This document shows positions 1 through 9,264 of a stretch of 64,000 bases of DNA, piece by piece. Below the pieces are notes generated by a model. The model saw nothing but the letters and a program-made list of their open reading frames with translations. It did no database searches and was not told where the DNA came from. The stretch lies in the NCBI GenBank assembly GCA_017551925.1, contig JAFZKA010000043.1:1-64000 (forward strand), given 5' to 3'. Source of the DNA: Bacteroidaceae bacterium. Lineage in GTDB: Bacteria; Bacteroidota; Bacteroidia; Bacteroidales; Bacteroidaceae. Position numbers and translations under genes: made by a program. How positions within the stretch are numbered: the first letter of the stretch is position 1; every line of letters starts with the position of its first letter.

Positions 1-1806
1 AATATCTGGCGTACCGATGACCGTCTTGGTGAGCAGACGGCACTCGCCGTAACCTGCCGCGGTGACGTGGTCCATTTTGAGGAGATAAGGGATATGGACA
101 ACAGCCAGCTTGAGATAGACTGCTCGGAGTGGCCTGCAGGCGTGTGCCGCCTGACACTATATAATAAGGAGGGAAACATACTTTCATCGCGCAGCATATT
201 CCACGGCAGTGCTGAATTGGCCGGCCCCACCATTACTGCCAATACCGACAGCATGGAGCGTCAGTCATGCAGCAAAGAGGTTATAGAGTTCAAACTGACG
301 GACCGTCAGGGCAATCCGTTCCGTGACCGTTTCTGCCTGTCGGTGCGTGATGCCACCGACTACGGCGGCGGCCGTACTGACAACCTGCAGACCAACCTGC
401 TGCTCTCGTCAGACCTGAGGGGATACATACATGACCCCGCCTGGTACCTGGAAAGTGACGATGAAGAACACCGTGAGGCGCTGAACCTTCTGACCATGGT
501 ACAGGGGTGGGAACGTTACGAGTGGCAGACCATGACCGGCCTCAAGGAGTTTGAGGAGAAACACCGTATAGAGGAGGGCCTCACCATGAACGGGTGGATA
601 CTGTCATACTTCAAGCGCGACCCGGTATCTGACATAGGCGTGTATGCATCGGTGATACCTGATGATGACAAGACGCTGTTTGAAAGTTTTGACTACCAGA
701 CCGACTCTACGGGTTACTTTGGTTTTGACATGCCTGACTTTTACGGAAAGGGCAAGTTTACCGTCAACCTGACGTCACGGAACAGGGATGGTGAATCAAA
801 ATATGAAAAGAGCAAGCGCATCAGGTTTGAACGTGCAGACAGACCTGCCCCCAGAGCGTATCTGGTACAGGAGACAGACCTGAGCCACAACGACCATCGT
901 GTGTATGACTATAAGGTTGATTACACTGATTTTGACCTGACTCCCGCCCAGCGCCGTAAGTTGGGCCGAATGATTGATGACGTTGATATTGAAGAGAAGA
1001 GTGAAAAGAGACGTTTCATAGACTATGACACCTTCACCTCATTTGAGGCCGAAGAGGATGCCGAACTGGAACTTGATCAGGGTGAATTCACTACTGACCT
1101 GTTTGGTTATTTTCTGGAACGGGGCATCAGATTGGAACCGCAAACGCCGGATCCGATATTCAGTTCATTTGAAGAATCTGAAGATGATGGCGGAAATTCA
1201 TCGAAAACAGCTTATATACTTCCGGTCTATTATATACATAATATGGAGAAATTGCTGACGCATAAGCCGTTTGACATTCCCATGTCTATTGATATGATTG
1301 ATGTCAAAAGCATTATGGTTTATGACAAGCCAATGTTTCCCAGGGAGATGACAGAACTCATTCCTCTGATGTTGGAATGGGTTAAGAAGCATGTAGGCGA
1401 TACACCTCCGGGGGTGCCAGTCGGTGACAATGAAATTTGTCCTCCAGGCGACTTTTGGTGTTGGCTAGACCATAGTTGGAAAAGATATACCCTTGTGGAC
1501 ATACAAATCAAGGAAGACGGAGAACTGCTCTTTTACAATGAAATCCGTAATCTTGGCCGCCGAACTACCACCGTCAAAGGTTTTACCAAGCCTGTACAGT
1601 TTTACTCACCGGAGTATCCTGACGGTCCGATTGAAGGCAACGTTGATTCACGTCGCACGATATACTGGAACCCTAATGTCATAACTGATGAAAATGGCCG
1701 TGCCCGTGTTGAGTTCTACAACAACAGTTTTACCCGCAAATTCACCATCAATGCCGCTGGCATCACCGCCTCAGGCATCCCTTACATTTTGAATCAGATT
1801 TGGTGA
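1..1806 (+). CDS. Large secreted beta-sandwich protein, 3' part (macroglobulin/MG2-like family of Bacteroidales)
   Basis: The reading frame is open from base 1, so the start lies before the window; 601 codons are visible. I see no catalytic motif. The visible part looks like consecutive Ig-like/MG-like beta-sandwich domains: a segment 'VIEFKLTDRQGNPF' typical of a macroglobulin-like strand pattern, a central segment with 'SSDLRGYIHDPAWYL' and 'LTMVQGWERYEW', and a C-terminal domain with 'WNPNVITDENGRARVEFYN' ending in 'GIPYILNQIW'. Proteins with this arrangement are common in Bacteroidales and are often annotated as TonB-plug or MG2-domain proteins; they are exported and thought to sit at the outer membrane. 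The assignment is by remembered resemblance, not by search. It is followed at once by a 29-base palindrome and the convergent radical SAM gene. Confidence 0.6.
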   Translation, partial: NIWRTDDRLGEQTALAVTCRGDVVHFEEIRDMDNSQLEIDCSEWPAGVCRLTLYNKEGNILSSRSIFHGSAELAGPTITANTDSMERQSCSKEVIEFKLTDRQGNPFRDRFCLSVRDATDYGGGRTDNLQTNLLLSSDLRGYIHDPAWYLESDDEEHREALNLLTMVQGWERYEWQTMTGLKEFEEKHRIEEGLTMNGWILSYFKRDPVSDIGVYASVIPDDDKTLFESFDYQTDSTGYFGFDMPDFYGKGKFTVNLTSRNRDGESKYEKSKRIRFERADRPAPRAYLVQETDLSHNDHRVYDYKVDYTDFDLTPAQRRKLGRMIDDVDIEEKSEKRRFIDYDTFTSFEAEEDAELELDQGEFTTDLFGYFLERGIRLEPQTPDPIFSSFEESEDDGGNSSKTAYILPVYYIHNMEKLLTHKPFDIPMSIDMIDVKSIMVYDKPMFPREMTELIPLMLEWVKKHVGDTPPGVPVGDNEICPPGDFWCWLDHSWKRYTLVDIQIKEDGELLFYNEIRNLGRRTTTVKGFTKPVQFYSPEYPDGPIEGNVDSRRTIYWNPNVITDENGRARVEFYNNSFTRKFTINAAGITASGIPYILNQIW

Positions 1807-1809
1807 AAA

Positions 1810-1838
1810 TGACACAAAAGGGTCGCATCCCTGTGTCA
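1810..1838. repeat. 29-base imperfect palindrome, copy 1 (likely bidirectional terminator)
   Basis: TGACACA and TGTGTCA form the outer stem and GGG/CCC the inner stem around a short loop, with AAAA/TTTT-type flanks. It lies between two convergent genes and even supplies the stop codon (TGA, minus strand 1836-1838) of the radical SAM gene. An exact inverted copy lies at 5994-6022. Confidence 0.8.
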
Positions 1839-2723
1839 TTTAATCATGAGGTTGAAGGCTTGCGGCTTGATGCCCCATGCCGGTGCAATAAGCATTGAGG
1901 ATGGGGCTTCTGATACAAAACGGTCGTAGAATATGTCCTTGCGAGCGGTCTTTATGAACCGGGATACAACGTCTGCGTATTCCTTTGCAGTGAAAAGTTT
2001 AATCTGTAAGGGGTCAGACTGGTACATCTGTGCGAGTTTTGTCCCTTTTACCACTTGTAACTGATGCAATTTTACGGTTTTGATTGGTAAGGCCGATATG
2101 CGTTCTGCGTGAGTCATGTAGTCCTGCTCGTTTTCACCTGGCAGGCCCAGAATGAGATGGGCACCTATGTCAATACCGCGTTCGTTCAGGTCATTAATGC
2201 AATCCACTGCACATTGGTATGTGTGATGGCGGTTTATCAACTCAAGCGTATGGTCACTGGTGGATTCAATGCCTATTTCAACAAGCAGGTGAGGATGTCC
2301 AAGAGGAGCCTTTCGGCCAAACTTTTGTTCAAACCAATCGGCCAACTCAGGTTTGATGCAGTCAGGACGTGTTGCAATCACAAGACCTTTTACTCCCGGA
2401 AAATTCAAAGCCGCCTCATATAACGCAATCAGTTTGTCTGTAGGGCCGTAAGTGTTTGTATAAGACTGAAAGTATGCCAGATACCCATAGCAATCACCTT
2501 TGCGGCTGTTGAAATGGATTCCCTTTTCAATTTGCGCCGTTATGCTGCCACTACTGTCAGATGCTGCATAAGCAGGATTAAACGACAGGTTGTTACAATA
2601 AATACATCCTTCATGTCCGATGCTTCCGTCGCGGTTAGGGCATCCCAATCCTGCATTTACCGCAATCTTGATGACCCGCCCCGGAAACACTCCGGCCAGA
2701 TATTCATTCATTGTCCTGTACAT
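1836..2723 (-). CDS. TIGR01212-type (YhcC) radical SAM protein
   Basis: A radical S-adenosylmethionine enzyme of the YhcC family, cytoplasmic; the family has no firmly established reaction. The cluster-binding motif is the family-specific long-spaced form 'GLGCPNRDGSIGHEGCIYC' close to the N-terminus, not the usual CxxxCxxC. Further family signatures are 'HLLVEIGIESTSDHTLELINR' in part, and 'HLILGLPGENEQDYM'. I placed the start at the Met at 2723, because family members begin 8-14 residues before the 'FPG-V-KI' stretch; a Met at 2711 is also possible, and a -7-like box (TACTTTTA, 2731-2738) lies so close that the message may be nearly leaderless. An upstream in-frame extension to 2831 would run through the divergent promoter and is unlikely. 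Confidence 0.85.
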   Translation of the reverse strand: MYRTMNEYLAGVFPGRVIKIAVNAGLGCPNRDGSIGHEGCIYCNNLSFNPAYAASDSSGSITAQIEKGIHFNSRKGDCYGYLAYFQSYTNTYGPTDKLIALYEAALNFPGVKGLVIATRPDCIKPELADWFEQKFGRKAPLGHPHLLVEIGIESTSDHTLELINRHHTYQCAVDCINDLNERGIDIGAHLILGLPGENEQDYMTHAERISALPIKTVKLHQLQVVKGTKLAQMYQSDPLQIKLFTAKEYADVVSRFIKTARKDIFYDRFVSEAPSSMLIAPAWGIKPQAFNLMIK

Positions 2724-2749
2724 CATAGCGTAAAAGTACGCAATTTTTG

Positions 2750-2757
2750 TATTTTTG
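2750..2757 (+). promoter_or_regulatory. Bacteroidota -7 box (TATTTTTG) for the T9SS cargo gene
   Basis: Exact match to TAnnTTTG, 22 bases before the chosen start codon at 2779. No clear -33 TTTG box is seen at the usual spacing. Confidence 0.5.
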
Positions 2758-2778
2758 CGAGTAACCAACAATAATCTT

Positions 2779-4164
2779 ATGAAACGGACTTTGATAATGG
2801 CTGGCGTGTTGTTGATGACAACATTCAGCATGGCACAGACACTTACGCAATCTGAACGTACTCGTCATAATGTTTTCTCATCGGTTCCTAAAGAACTGAC
2901 TCTTGACGGAAAGCCCTATATGGCTGCTCTCGAATATAATCTCGATGCCGACAAATCAGGTATGGGCATCTATTCGTCATTCGGTCCGGAGGGGGCAATC
3001 CTGAAATGTAATGTTCCAAATACATTCTCACCGGACACGTATTATGAAAAGGCTACAGGTTATACTGAGAAGGTGATAATCATAGACAAGTTCTTTGATT
3101 ATATGGGTGATAAGACCTCGTATAGGGATTCGTCACTGCAGGCTATTGGGAAAGGCATCAAAAGGGCTTACGGTTATCCTGAAGGATTCAAAATAACTGA
3201 ATTTACTGATGCTGACGGTGAAACAGGATATTACGGCAACTATTATCCCCGATATGAGGGGGATTCCACGAAATATTTCTACGAATATGAGAAATACGGC
3301 AAACTCTATCCCATTGAGTATTTCGCTCTGGATACTGCCGGATTATTGAGGCATTGCCATTTCTTTCATTATGAAAAGGAATATGATTTTTCAAATGCCA
3401 CCTGGGTGAAGGATCTGAGTTATACAAGACAAGTAATGGGTGATTACAATGAGTATGTATGCCTGATTCAAGATTTCCGTTTCCAGAATCTGGATGAGTC
3501 ATTTTTCCCTAATTCAAATATTTTTGTGAGCCAGAATATCTTTAATAAGGATTCTGAATGGGAGTTCATTCTGATTGATGCGGAAAATTACCGTGAATAC
3601 GGAAATGCTCAGGGACGGTTTGAGGATGAAGCAGTACGCAGACCTGTATATCAAAAACCCATTATCAAAGGCTACATCATAATGAACAGTAACGGAGACC
3701 AGATTCTGTACATTCCTGTGCCTGATAAAGATGATGAACATACTGTAGGAACTGAAATAAAACAGGTATCAATCATGGATGGAATAGCCTATATAAATGT
3801 TTTTGAGGCAGTCTATCATGGTTCACTGGAGGATATGAGCCGTAACTATGACCAATGTGAGACCATGTACGCAATAGATCCTACTAAAACCGGAGTTCAG
3901 TCAATCTCCCGGCGTGTTGTAAACCGTATGAATATTGATGCTACGGCTGTAAGCCAAGGGAACAGTATTGGCATTAATGTTGCAGGACCGGCTGATGGAG
4001 ACAATATAGTTATATCAAGTATGGGCGGGCAGATAATAAATCAAACTCCCTTAGGCAATTCAGAACACATTTCAATAGAAACATCCGCATATCCAAAGGG
4101 AGTATATAACGTGACCCTTCAAAGCAATTCTGCTGCTGAGAACCAACGGGTAGTGATAAAATGA
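2779..4164 (+). CDS. Secreted protein with type IX secretion (Por) C-terminal sorting domain
   Basis: I chose the Met at 2779 since it gives a normal signal peptide (MKRTLIMAGVLLMTTFSMAQ, cleavage after AQ) and a proper distance from the -7 box. The central ~340 residues have no motif that I recognise and are rich in Tyr, Asp and Glu. The last ~75 residues form a typical type A sorting domain: 'IVISSMGGQIINQT', then 'ISIETSAYPKGVYNVTLQ' and the terminal 'NQRVVIK'. Proteins of this class cross the outer membrane through the type IX system, where the domain is cut off by PorU. The stop overlaps the next start (ATGA at 4161), which suggests coupled translation. Function of the passenger part is unknown. 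Confidence 0.8.
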   Translation: MKRTLIMAGVLLMTTFSMAQTLTQSERTRHNVFSSVPKELTLDGKPYMAALEYNLDADKSGMGIYSSFGPEGAILKCNVPNTFSPDTYYEKATGYTEKVIIIDKFFDYMGDKTSYRDSSLQAIGKGIKRAYGYPEGFKITEFTDADGETGYYGNYYPRYEGDSTKYFYEYEKYGKLYPIEYFALDTAGLLRHCHFFHYEKEYDFSNATWVKDLSYTRQVMGDYNEYVCLIQDFRFQNLDESFFPNSNIFVSQNIFNKDSEWEFILIDAENYREYGNAQGRFEDEAVRRPVYQKPIIKGYIIMNSNGDQILYIPVPDKDDEHTVGTEIKQVSIMDGIAYINVFEAVYHGSLEDMSRNYDQCETMYAIDPTKTGVQSISRRVVNRMNIDATAVSQGNSIGINVAGPADGDNIVISSMGGQIINQTPLGNSEHISIETSAYPKGVYNVTLQSNSAAENQRVVIK

Positions 4165-4718
4165 CACATATGGAAGACCAACTTTATTATACAATGTTTG
4201 AGGATCGTCTTGTCAAAGAGATGCTCAAGATATGTACCGATGCGGGGATGCTTGAGGGCATTCTGCTTCGGTCTGATGATATTGACCTTAAATGGAAAGA
4301 ACTTGCGCCGGAGTATATAGCCGATGGCGTCAAGGAGATTGCCGCATATCCCACAGTATCAATAGCATGGGCCGGATACATAGGAATGGCAGTAGCCTGC
4401 TGGTGGAACCGAGACTGGAACAAACTGAAAGACCAGCCATACAGCGTTCTGCTTGGTCACAATGGATTTGATGATATGGATGACCACATTATGAAAGACA
4501 TACTTGGACTCTTGCCCGATGGCAAGCAGGCTCAGCAGATAACATCGGTAATGCAGAGTTGCGCTCAGACAGCCGTAACATTCATTCGTCAGGAGCATAT
4601 AGAACCGCAGAGCAAGCGTGCATTCTACGTCTATGCCCGCGCCGTCCAGGTAATGTTCCAGATAGGCGCCGCAATAGAACTGCACCGCCTGGGCTACGAA
4701 ATGAAGAAACTCAAATGA
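4161..4718 (+). CDS. Conserved hypothetical protein, cytoplasmic, 185 aa
   Basis: I do not recognise this family. It has no signal peptide and is predicted soluble and mostly helical, with a small hydrophobic stretch 'VSIAWAGYIGMAVACWW' in the middle. The acidic N-terminus begins 'MEDQLYYTMFEDRLVKEMLK' after an alternative Met at 4170. Its ATG overlaps the stop of the preceding secreted protein (ATGA), so it is probably translated with it, and a beta-propeller lipoprotein follows 28 bases later. The codon use resembles that of its neighbours. Confidence 0.75.
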   Translation: MTHMEDQLYYTMFEDRLVKEMLKICTDAGMLEGILLRSDDIDLKWKELAPEYIADGVKEIAAYPTVSIAWAGYIGMAVACWWNRDWNKLKDQPYSVLLGHNGFDDMDDHIMKDILGLLPDGKQAQQITSVMQSCAQTAVTFIRQEHIEPQSKRAFYVYARAVQVMFQIGAAIELHRLGYEMKKLK

Positions 4719-4746
4719 AACCGTTTGCAACTATAACCAATAACTT

Positions 4747-5967
4747 ATGGAGCACAATATTTCCTTTTCCGCGGTCATACTGTCGGCCTTGCTGCTTTCA
4801 TCATGCAATGGGGGCGTAACAGATGACAAATCAATCCAGATTACCAAAGAAGACGTTATAGATCTGGAAGGTTCTTTTGATGACAACTTCCTGGAAAGTT
4901 GGGACTACATCATGCTTGAGGATGACAATCTTGACGGGATACTGGCCAATACCTATAAGGTCCTTTACGATGACGGCCTCTATTTCATAGACAGTAGGAT
5001 GTTCAATGATTATTCAATAAAAGTGTTTGACAGCACAGGGCACTATCTCAATAATATAGGCCGAATGGGACGTGCGCGTAATGAATTCCTGAATATTGAT
5101 GAATGGACCATAGACCCGTACCGTAATGAGGTCATACTTCTTAACCGCATAGGCTATTATGCCAGTGTCACCATCAAACGATATGATTATCAGGGTAATT
5201 ACATCGGTCAGACAGAAACACCGCCGTTGACTGACCAATATCATATAGGTCAGGTAATCAAATGTATGTCTGACGGCAGTATCCTGATTGAAAACAACCT
5301 GGGTTTCACGCCTGTATACGAATACTTCTACATACATCCGGACGGAACATTCAGTTCCCCCATGGAACCCAACAATAATCAAATGAATATTGATGATGAC
5401 GGAATCAAGATGCTTAAACGGGACATTAATCTTGCTGGTGACTGGTGCGGATTGCAAATACGTGAAGCATTCCACAGTGTCCAGTCCGATACAACTCTCC
5501 TGATGCCCAAACTTGACAGTCACATCTACAATTTATACCCTGACGGATACAAGTGCATTGCAAACCTGAGCTGTCTGCCCCAGATACCCGATAAGAAAAA
5601 GAAAAATCCCACATATGACTCATTTAGTGATGAAGATGATCTGTCATCCGTTTATGAATACAAGGACTATCTGTATCTGTTGTACAATGATGATACCGAG
5701 TATGTCTTGGAAAAGGCAACAAATAAGATGTACCGGATGAAAAAGGACATATCCAAAATGAAAAAACCGTTCCAGGGACCACCTGCAATTAACGGTAACG
5801 ATCTGATTTTTCCTGTATCTACATCCAATATCCGAGACGAACTTGAGTCAATAGCCCAAAACAGTTGTGAACGCAACTACACCCCCGATGTCATGGAATT
5901 CTTCCAAAAGGCCAAGAACCACGAGAATCTCGCCATCGTCATAGCCCACTACAAAAAGCCAGAGTAG
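4747..5967 (+). CDS. 6-bladed beta-propeller lipoprotein
   Basis: The N-terminus is a lipoprotein signal (lipobox LLSSC, Cys at about residue 20), so the protein is anchored to a membrane. The rest has the pattern of the Bacteroidales 6-bladed beta-propeller family: blade-like strands such as 'LYFIDSRMFNDYSIKVFDSTG', with an acid-rich C-terminal third. These proteins are exported and may bind glycans or other ligands; no enzyme activity is expected. It is last in a + strand run (2779-5967) and is followed by two palindromic repeats that can end transcription. Confidence 0.8.
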   Translation: MEHNISFSAVILSALLLSSCNGGVTDDKSIQITKEDVIDLEGSFDDNFLESWDYIMLEDDNLDGILANTYKVLYDDGLYFIDSRMFNDYSIKVFDSTGHYLNNIGRMGRARNEFLNIDEWTIDPYRNEVILLNRIGYYASVTIKRYDYQGNYIGQTETPPLTDQYHIGQVIKCMSDGSILIENNLGFTPVYEYFYIHPDGTFSSPMEPNNNQMNIDDDGIKMLKRDINLAGDWCGLQIREAFHSVQSDTTLLMPKLDSHIYNLYPDGYKCIANLSCLPQIPDKKKKNPTYDSFSDEDDLSSVYEYKDYLYLLYNDDTEYVLEKATNKMYRMKKDISKMKKPFQGPPAINGNDLIFPVSTSNIRDELESIAQNSCERNYTPDVMEFFQKAKNHENLAIVIAHYKKPE

Positions 5968-5993
5968 GACTAATCAGTCCGATAACAAATCCT

Positions 5994-6022
5994 TGACACA
6001 GGGATGCGACCCTTTTGTGTCA
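5994..6022. repeat. 29-base palindrome, copy 2, exact inverse of 1810-1838
   Basis: TGACACAGGGATGCGACC and onwards is the perfect reverse complement (29 of 29) of the element at 1810-1838. It sits between the convergent beta-propeller and dicarboxylate transporter genes and probably acts as a terminator in both directions. Confidence 0.8.
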
Positions 6023-6046
6023 ATTGGGAGCTGTTCCCTTTTGCAT
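6022..6046. repeat. Short palindrome of the GGGAC-GTCCC family
   Basis: CAATTGGGAGCTGTTCCC followed by TTTTGCAT is close to the element at 32716-32746 (rev. compl. CAATTGGGGACTGTCCCC plus TTTTGCAT). It directly follows the 29-base palindrome and ends just before the transporter stop codon at 6048. Confidence 0.6.
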
Positions 6047-6047
6047 A

Positions 6048-7412
6048 TCAGTAGAAGATGCTGGTAAGGATGGTGCCGACTATTGTGCTGACAGTTACAC
6101 TTACCAGACCGGGCATCATGAACGAGTGGTTGAGCAAATACTTGCCTATCACTGTAGTGCCGGAACGGTCAAAGTTTACGGTTGCAATATCGGACGGATA
6201 GTTGGGTATAAAGAAATATCCGTAAACCGATGGCAGAACGCCGAGCAGTATCGGGCCGGGAATACCCAGAGAGTAGGCAAGTGGCAACATTGCTACAACT
6301 ACTGCTCCCTGACTGTTGATGAGTACCGACACGGCAAAGAAGGCCAGTGCAATGGTCCACGGATAGTTGTTTACTATGCCTTCAAGACCTGACTGCATCT
6401 GGGGCAGATAGTTGCTGAAATATGTATCGGCCAACCAGGCAATACCGTATATGGCCACAACAGCCACCATACCTGATTGCCATACAGGGCCCGCTACAGC
6501 TTTCTTGGGGCTTGCCTTAGAGAACATGATCATAAATGCGGCGGCCGTAATCATCACAATCTGAATTATTATGTTCATGCCTATGGGCTTGGTTATGGCA
6601 GATCCATCGGCCGCAAACTTACCCGTGGCAACTTCGGGACGAATATCATGACCTATTATCTGGAAGAATGAGAACAGCACAATTACCAAAAGTGCGCCCA
6701 GAAATATGTAAACTGATGATTTGGCGTGTTTGTCAATCTCCTTGTCAAGCAGGGATGCTGTCTCACCGTACATGTACTCACGCATCTTGGGATCAGCCAG
6801 GCGTGCCTGGAACTGCGGGTCCTTGTCCAGATCCTTACCGCGCTTATATGAACAGAGGGCAGCGGCCAAAAGTCCGCACAGACAGGCCGGGATAGTTATT
6901 GCAATGACCTGAAGGTTGTTCACATCAAATCCGTTCTCGTTGCTTATAATTACGAATGATGCTACCGCAGCGGCAATAGGCGAGCATGTGATGCCAACCT
7001 GTGAAGCGATTGATGCCACACCGCACGGACGCTCCGGGCGTATGCCTTTTTTCAATGATATATCACAAATGATGGGCATCAGGGTATAGACAACGTGGCC
7101 TGTTCCCACCAGAACTGTGAGGAAAAAAGTGCACAGAGGTGCCAGGAAGGTGATATGCTCGGGATGCTTTCTTAATAACTTTTCTGCCAACTGAATAAGC
7201 CAGTCCATACCGCCTGCAGCCTGCATAATACCGGCGCAGGTTACAGCCGCAATTATGATATATATGACATCGGTTGGCGGATTGCCGGGTTTCATGCCAA
7301 AACCCAATACCAGAATGGCCAAACCAATACCTGATATGGCTCCTAAAGCCAGACTTCCATAACGTGAACCTACATACAGCGCCAGCAGCACTATAAGCAG
7401 TTGAATAATCAT
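6048..7412 (-). CDS. Anaerobic C4-dicarboxylate transporter (DcuA/DcuB family)
   Basis: Inner-membrane carrier that exchanges or takes up fumarate, malate, aspartate or succinate in anaerobes. It aligns by eye with E. coli DcuA throughout: 'IIQLLIVLLALYVGSR', 'FGMKPGNPPTDVI', 'GTGHVVYTLMPII', 'ITCSPIAAAVASFVI', and near the end 'FIPNYPSDIATVNFDRSGTT'. There are about 10-12 hydrophobic segments. I chose the Met at 7412 (MIIQLL) as in relatives; a Met at 7424 is the alternative, and the longer frame to 7475 would add an uncharacteristic N-terminus. DcuA and DcuB cannot be told apart here. In Bacteroidales it would serve succinate export in fumarate respiration. Confidence 0.9.
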   Translation of the reverse strand: MIIQLLIVLLALYVGSRYGSLALGAISGIGLAILVLGFGMKPGNPPTDVIYIIIAAVTCAGIMQAAGGMDWLIQLAEKLLRKHPEHITFLAPLCTFFLTVLVGTGHVVYTLMPIICDISLKKGIRPERPCGVASIASQVGITCSPIAAAVASFVIISNENGFDVNNLQVIAITIPACLCGLLAAALCSYKRGKDLDKDPQFQARLADPKMREYMYGETASLLDKEIDKHAKSSVYIFLGALLVIVLFSFFQIIGHDIRPEVATGKFAADGSAITKPIGMNIIIQIVMITAAAFMIMFSKASPKKAVAGPVWQSGMVAVVAIYGIAWLADTYFSNYLPQMQSGLEGIVNNYPWTIALAFFAVSVLINSQGAVVVAMLPLAYSLGIPGPILLGVLPSVYGYFFIPNYPSDIATVNFDRSGTTVIGKYLLNHSFMMPGLVSVTVSTIVGTILTSIFY

Positions 7413-7498
7413 GACAAAACTCATAAGCAAAAATCTAATTGTCCTTAATGCAAATCTACAATATAATCCAGACAATCCAAATATTTTTGCTACACATT

Positions 7499-8080
7499 TT
7501 ATCCTATGATCTGGCCGATATTTGAGATAAAGAGTTTTACGGAGATTGCCAGAAGGATTATTCCAAAGAATTTTCGGAGTATGTAAATGAAACCCGGGCC
7601 CAGGATTCTCTCAATTTTGTCAACGGAACGGAGTACTGCGTAAATAAACACAACGTTCAATGAAAGTGCGATAAGAATGTTGACAGTATGATATTCAGCC
7701 TTTAATGATAGCAGGGTGGTAAATGATCCGGCACCAACTATAAGCGGAAATACCAACGGAACTATTGTTGACATACCTTGTGGGCTGCTGTCATACTTAA
7801 AGATTGAGACGTCAAAAATCATTTCAAAGCCGATGGCAAGGATTACTATTGAACCTGCAATTGCAAATGATTGAATATCAACACCAAAGAGTGACAGGAT
7901 TCCGTCACCTAAAAAATAGATTGAGGTGAGCAGGACCCAAGAAATCAGTGATACCTTGAATGCGGGAACCTTGCCGGTTTTATGCTGAAGGTCTATGATT
8001 ATAGGAATTGAACCTATTATATCAAGTATGGCGAACAATACTACAAATGCTCCTGCAATTTCTTTGAAATTAATATCCAT
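7499..8080 (-). CDS. MarC-family integral membrane protein
   Basis: A small inner-membrane protein of the MarC/UPF0056 family with six hydrophobic segments. Typical parts are 'FVVLFAILDIIGSIPIII' at the N-terminus, 'SLFGVDIQSFAIAGSIVILAIGFEMI' (in two pieces around residues 60-90) and 'PLVFPLIVGAGSFTTLL'. The transport substrate of the family is not established. Length (193 aa) is normal. It lies upstream of the dicarboxylate transporter in the same direction, separated by about 86 bases. Confidence 0.88.
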   Translation of the reverse strand: MDINFKEIAGAFVVLFAILDIIGSIPIIIDLQHKTGKVPAFKVSLISWVLLTSIYFLGDGILSLFGVDIQSFAIAGSIVILAIGFEMIFDVSIFKYDSSPQGMSTIVPLVFPLIVGAGSFTTLLSLKAEYHTVNILIALSLNVVFIYAVLRSVDKIERILGPGFIYILRKFFGIILLAISVKLFISNIGQIIG

Positions 8081-8184
8081 ATTCTATTTGTTTTTGCGAC
8101 TGCAAAGTTAATAATCATACAAAAAAATTACAACAATCATCTGTTTTCTTTATGGTAAATATTTTAATTTTTTGAGGTTTTGCG

Positions 8185-8192
8185 TACTTTTG
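8185..8192 (+). promoter_or_regulatory. -7 box (TACTTTTG) for manA-manC
   Basis: Matches TAnnTTTG and lies 29 bases before the manA start codon; the -33 box is not clear in the surrounding A/T-rich DNA. Confidence 0.45.
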
Positions 8193-8220
8193 CACTGAAT
8201 TAAACTGATGATCAGAACTG

Positions 8221-9261
8221 ATGTCGCATTTGTATCCGCTACTGTTTGAACCGAACCTGCACACGGTTGTGTGGGGAGGCGAACGGCTTACAAAATGGAA
8301 AGGGCTGCCTGAACAGGAACACATAGGAGAGAGTTGGGAGGTGAGTGCTGTTGACAGTTCACCGTCAGTCGTATCCAATGGTGCTTTTGCGGGAAAGACT
8401 CTGCCTGAAACGGTCGCTGCAGCCCCTGAAGAGATATTGGGACGCTCTGTTGCCAAACGTTATGGCGGAAAGATGCCACTTCTGGTTAAGTTCATTGATG
8501 CCCGCAACGATCTTTCCATCCAGGTTCATCCGAATGATGAGATGGCTCAGAGAGAGCATGGCAAACTTGGAAAGAGCGAGATGTGGTATGTGCTTGATGC
8601 AGAGCCGGGGGCTTGCATATATGCCGGTTTCAAAAAGAAACTGTCGGCCGATGAATATAAGCGCATGGTTCAGGATGGCAGCATTGTTGAGGCATTGGCC
8701 AAACATGAGGCACATGCAGGTGATGTGTTCTATATACCTGCCGGGCGCGTTCATGCTATCTGCAGCGGGATTCTGTTGGCAGAGATTCAGCAGTCAAGTG
8801 ATGTGACTTATCGCATTTTTGACTATAACCGTCCAGGACTTGACGGAAAACCGCGTGAATTGCACACAGAGTATGCATCACAGGCTCTGAATTATAAAGT
8901 GGAACGCAAGTACAGGACAGATTATGCTGTTCGCAATAACAGGGCTAATCTGATAATGGAGTCCAAATTCTTCAGTGCCAGGGTAACTGAGATTGATAAG
9001 AACATACATCGGAATCTGCTTAAATATGACAGTTTTATCATAACAATGTGCCTTAAGGGAGATTGTGTGATCAAGGTGCGTCAGAGCGGCGATATGGTGG
9101 CGTTGAAGGAGGGGTACAGTTGTCTGATTCCCGCTGCTGTTGCGGATTATGATGTATGGCCGATGAATGGCTCATGTAAGGTTCTGGATGCTTTTATTGA
9201 TAATCAGCGTGGAGGGTTGGTGAACAAAATCCACCGCCTCTTCCACAGAAACAAATATTGA
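8221..9261 (+). CDS. manA: Mannose-6-phosphate isomerase, class I
   Basis: Zinc cupin enzyme that interconverts fructose 6-phosphate and mannose 6-phosphate, the entry to GDP-mannose. Visible signatures are 'VWGGERLTKWKGLP', 'HIGESWEVSA', the metal-site segment 'DLSIQVHPNDEMA', 'GKSEMWYVL', and 'GDVFYIPAGRVHAI' with the second metal His. The length of 346 aa fits the short (Bacillus/Bacteroides) type. The stop is three bases before manC, so both genes form one transcript for GDP-mannose supply. Confidence 0.92.
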   Translation: MSHLYPLLFEPNLHTVVWGGERLTKWKGLPEQEHIGESWEVSAVDSSPSVVSNGAFAGKTLPETVAAAPEEILGRSVAKRYGGKMPLLVKFIDARNDLSIQVHPNDEMAQREHGKLGKSEMWYVLDAEPGACIYAGFKKKLSADEYKRMVQDGSIVEALAKHEAHAGDVFYIPAGRVHAICSGILLAEIQQSSDVTYRIFDYNRPGLDGKPRELHTEYASQALNYKVERKYRTDYAVRNNRANLIMESKFFSARVTEIDKNIHRNLLKYDSFIITMCLKGDCVIKVRQSGDMVALKEGYSCLIPAAVADYDVWPMNGSCKVLDAFIDNQRGGLVNKIHRLFHRNKY

Positions 9262-9264
9262 GAT

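Noticed and set aside
1810-6022. Composite transposon flanked by the 29-base repeats
   Set aside because: No transposase or recombinase is encoded between the repeats; the repeats are palindromic and better explained as terminators, so I report only the inverted-repeat observation.
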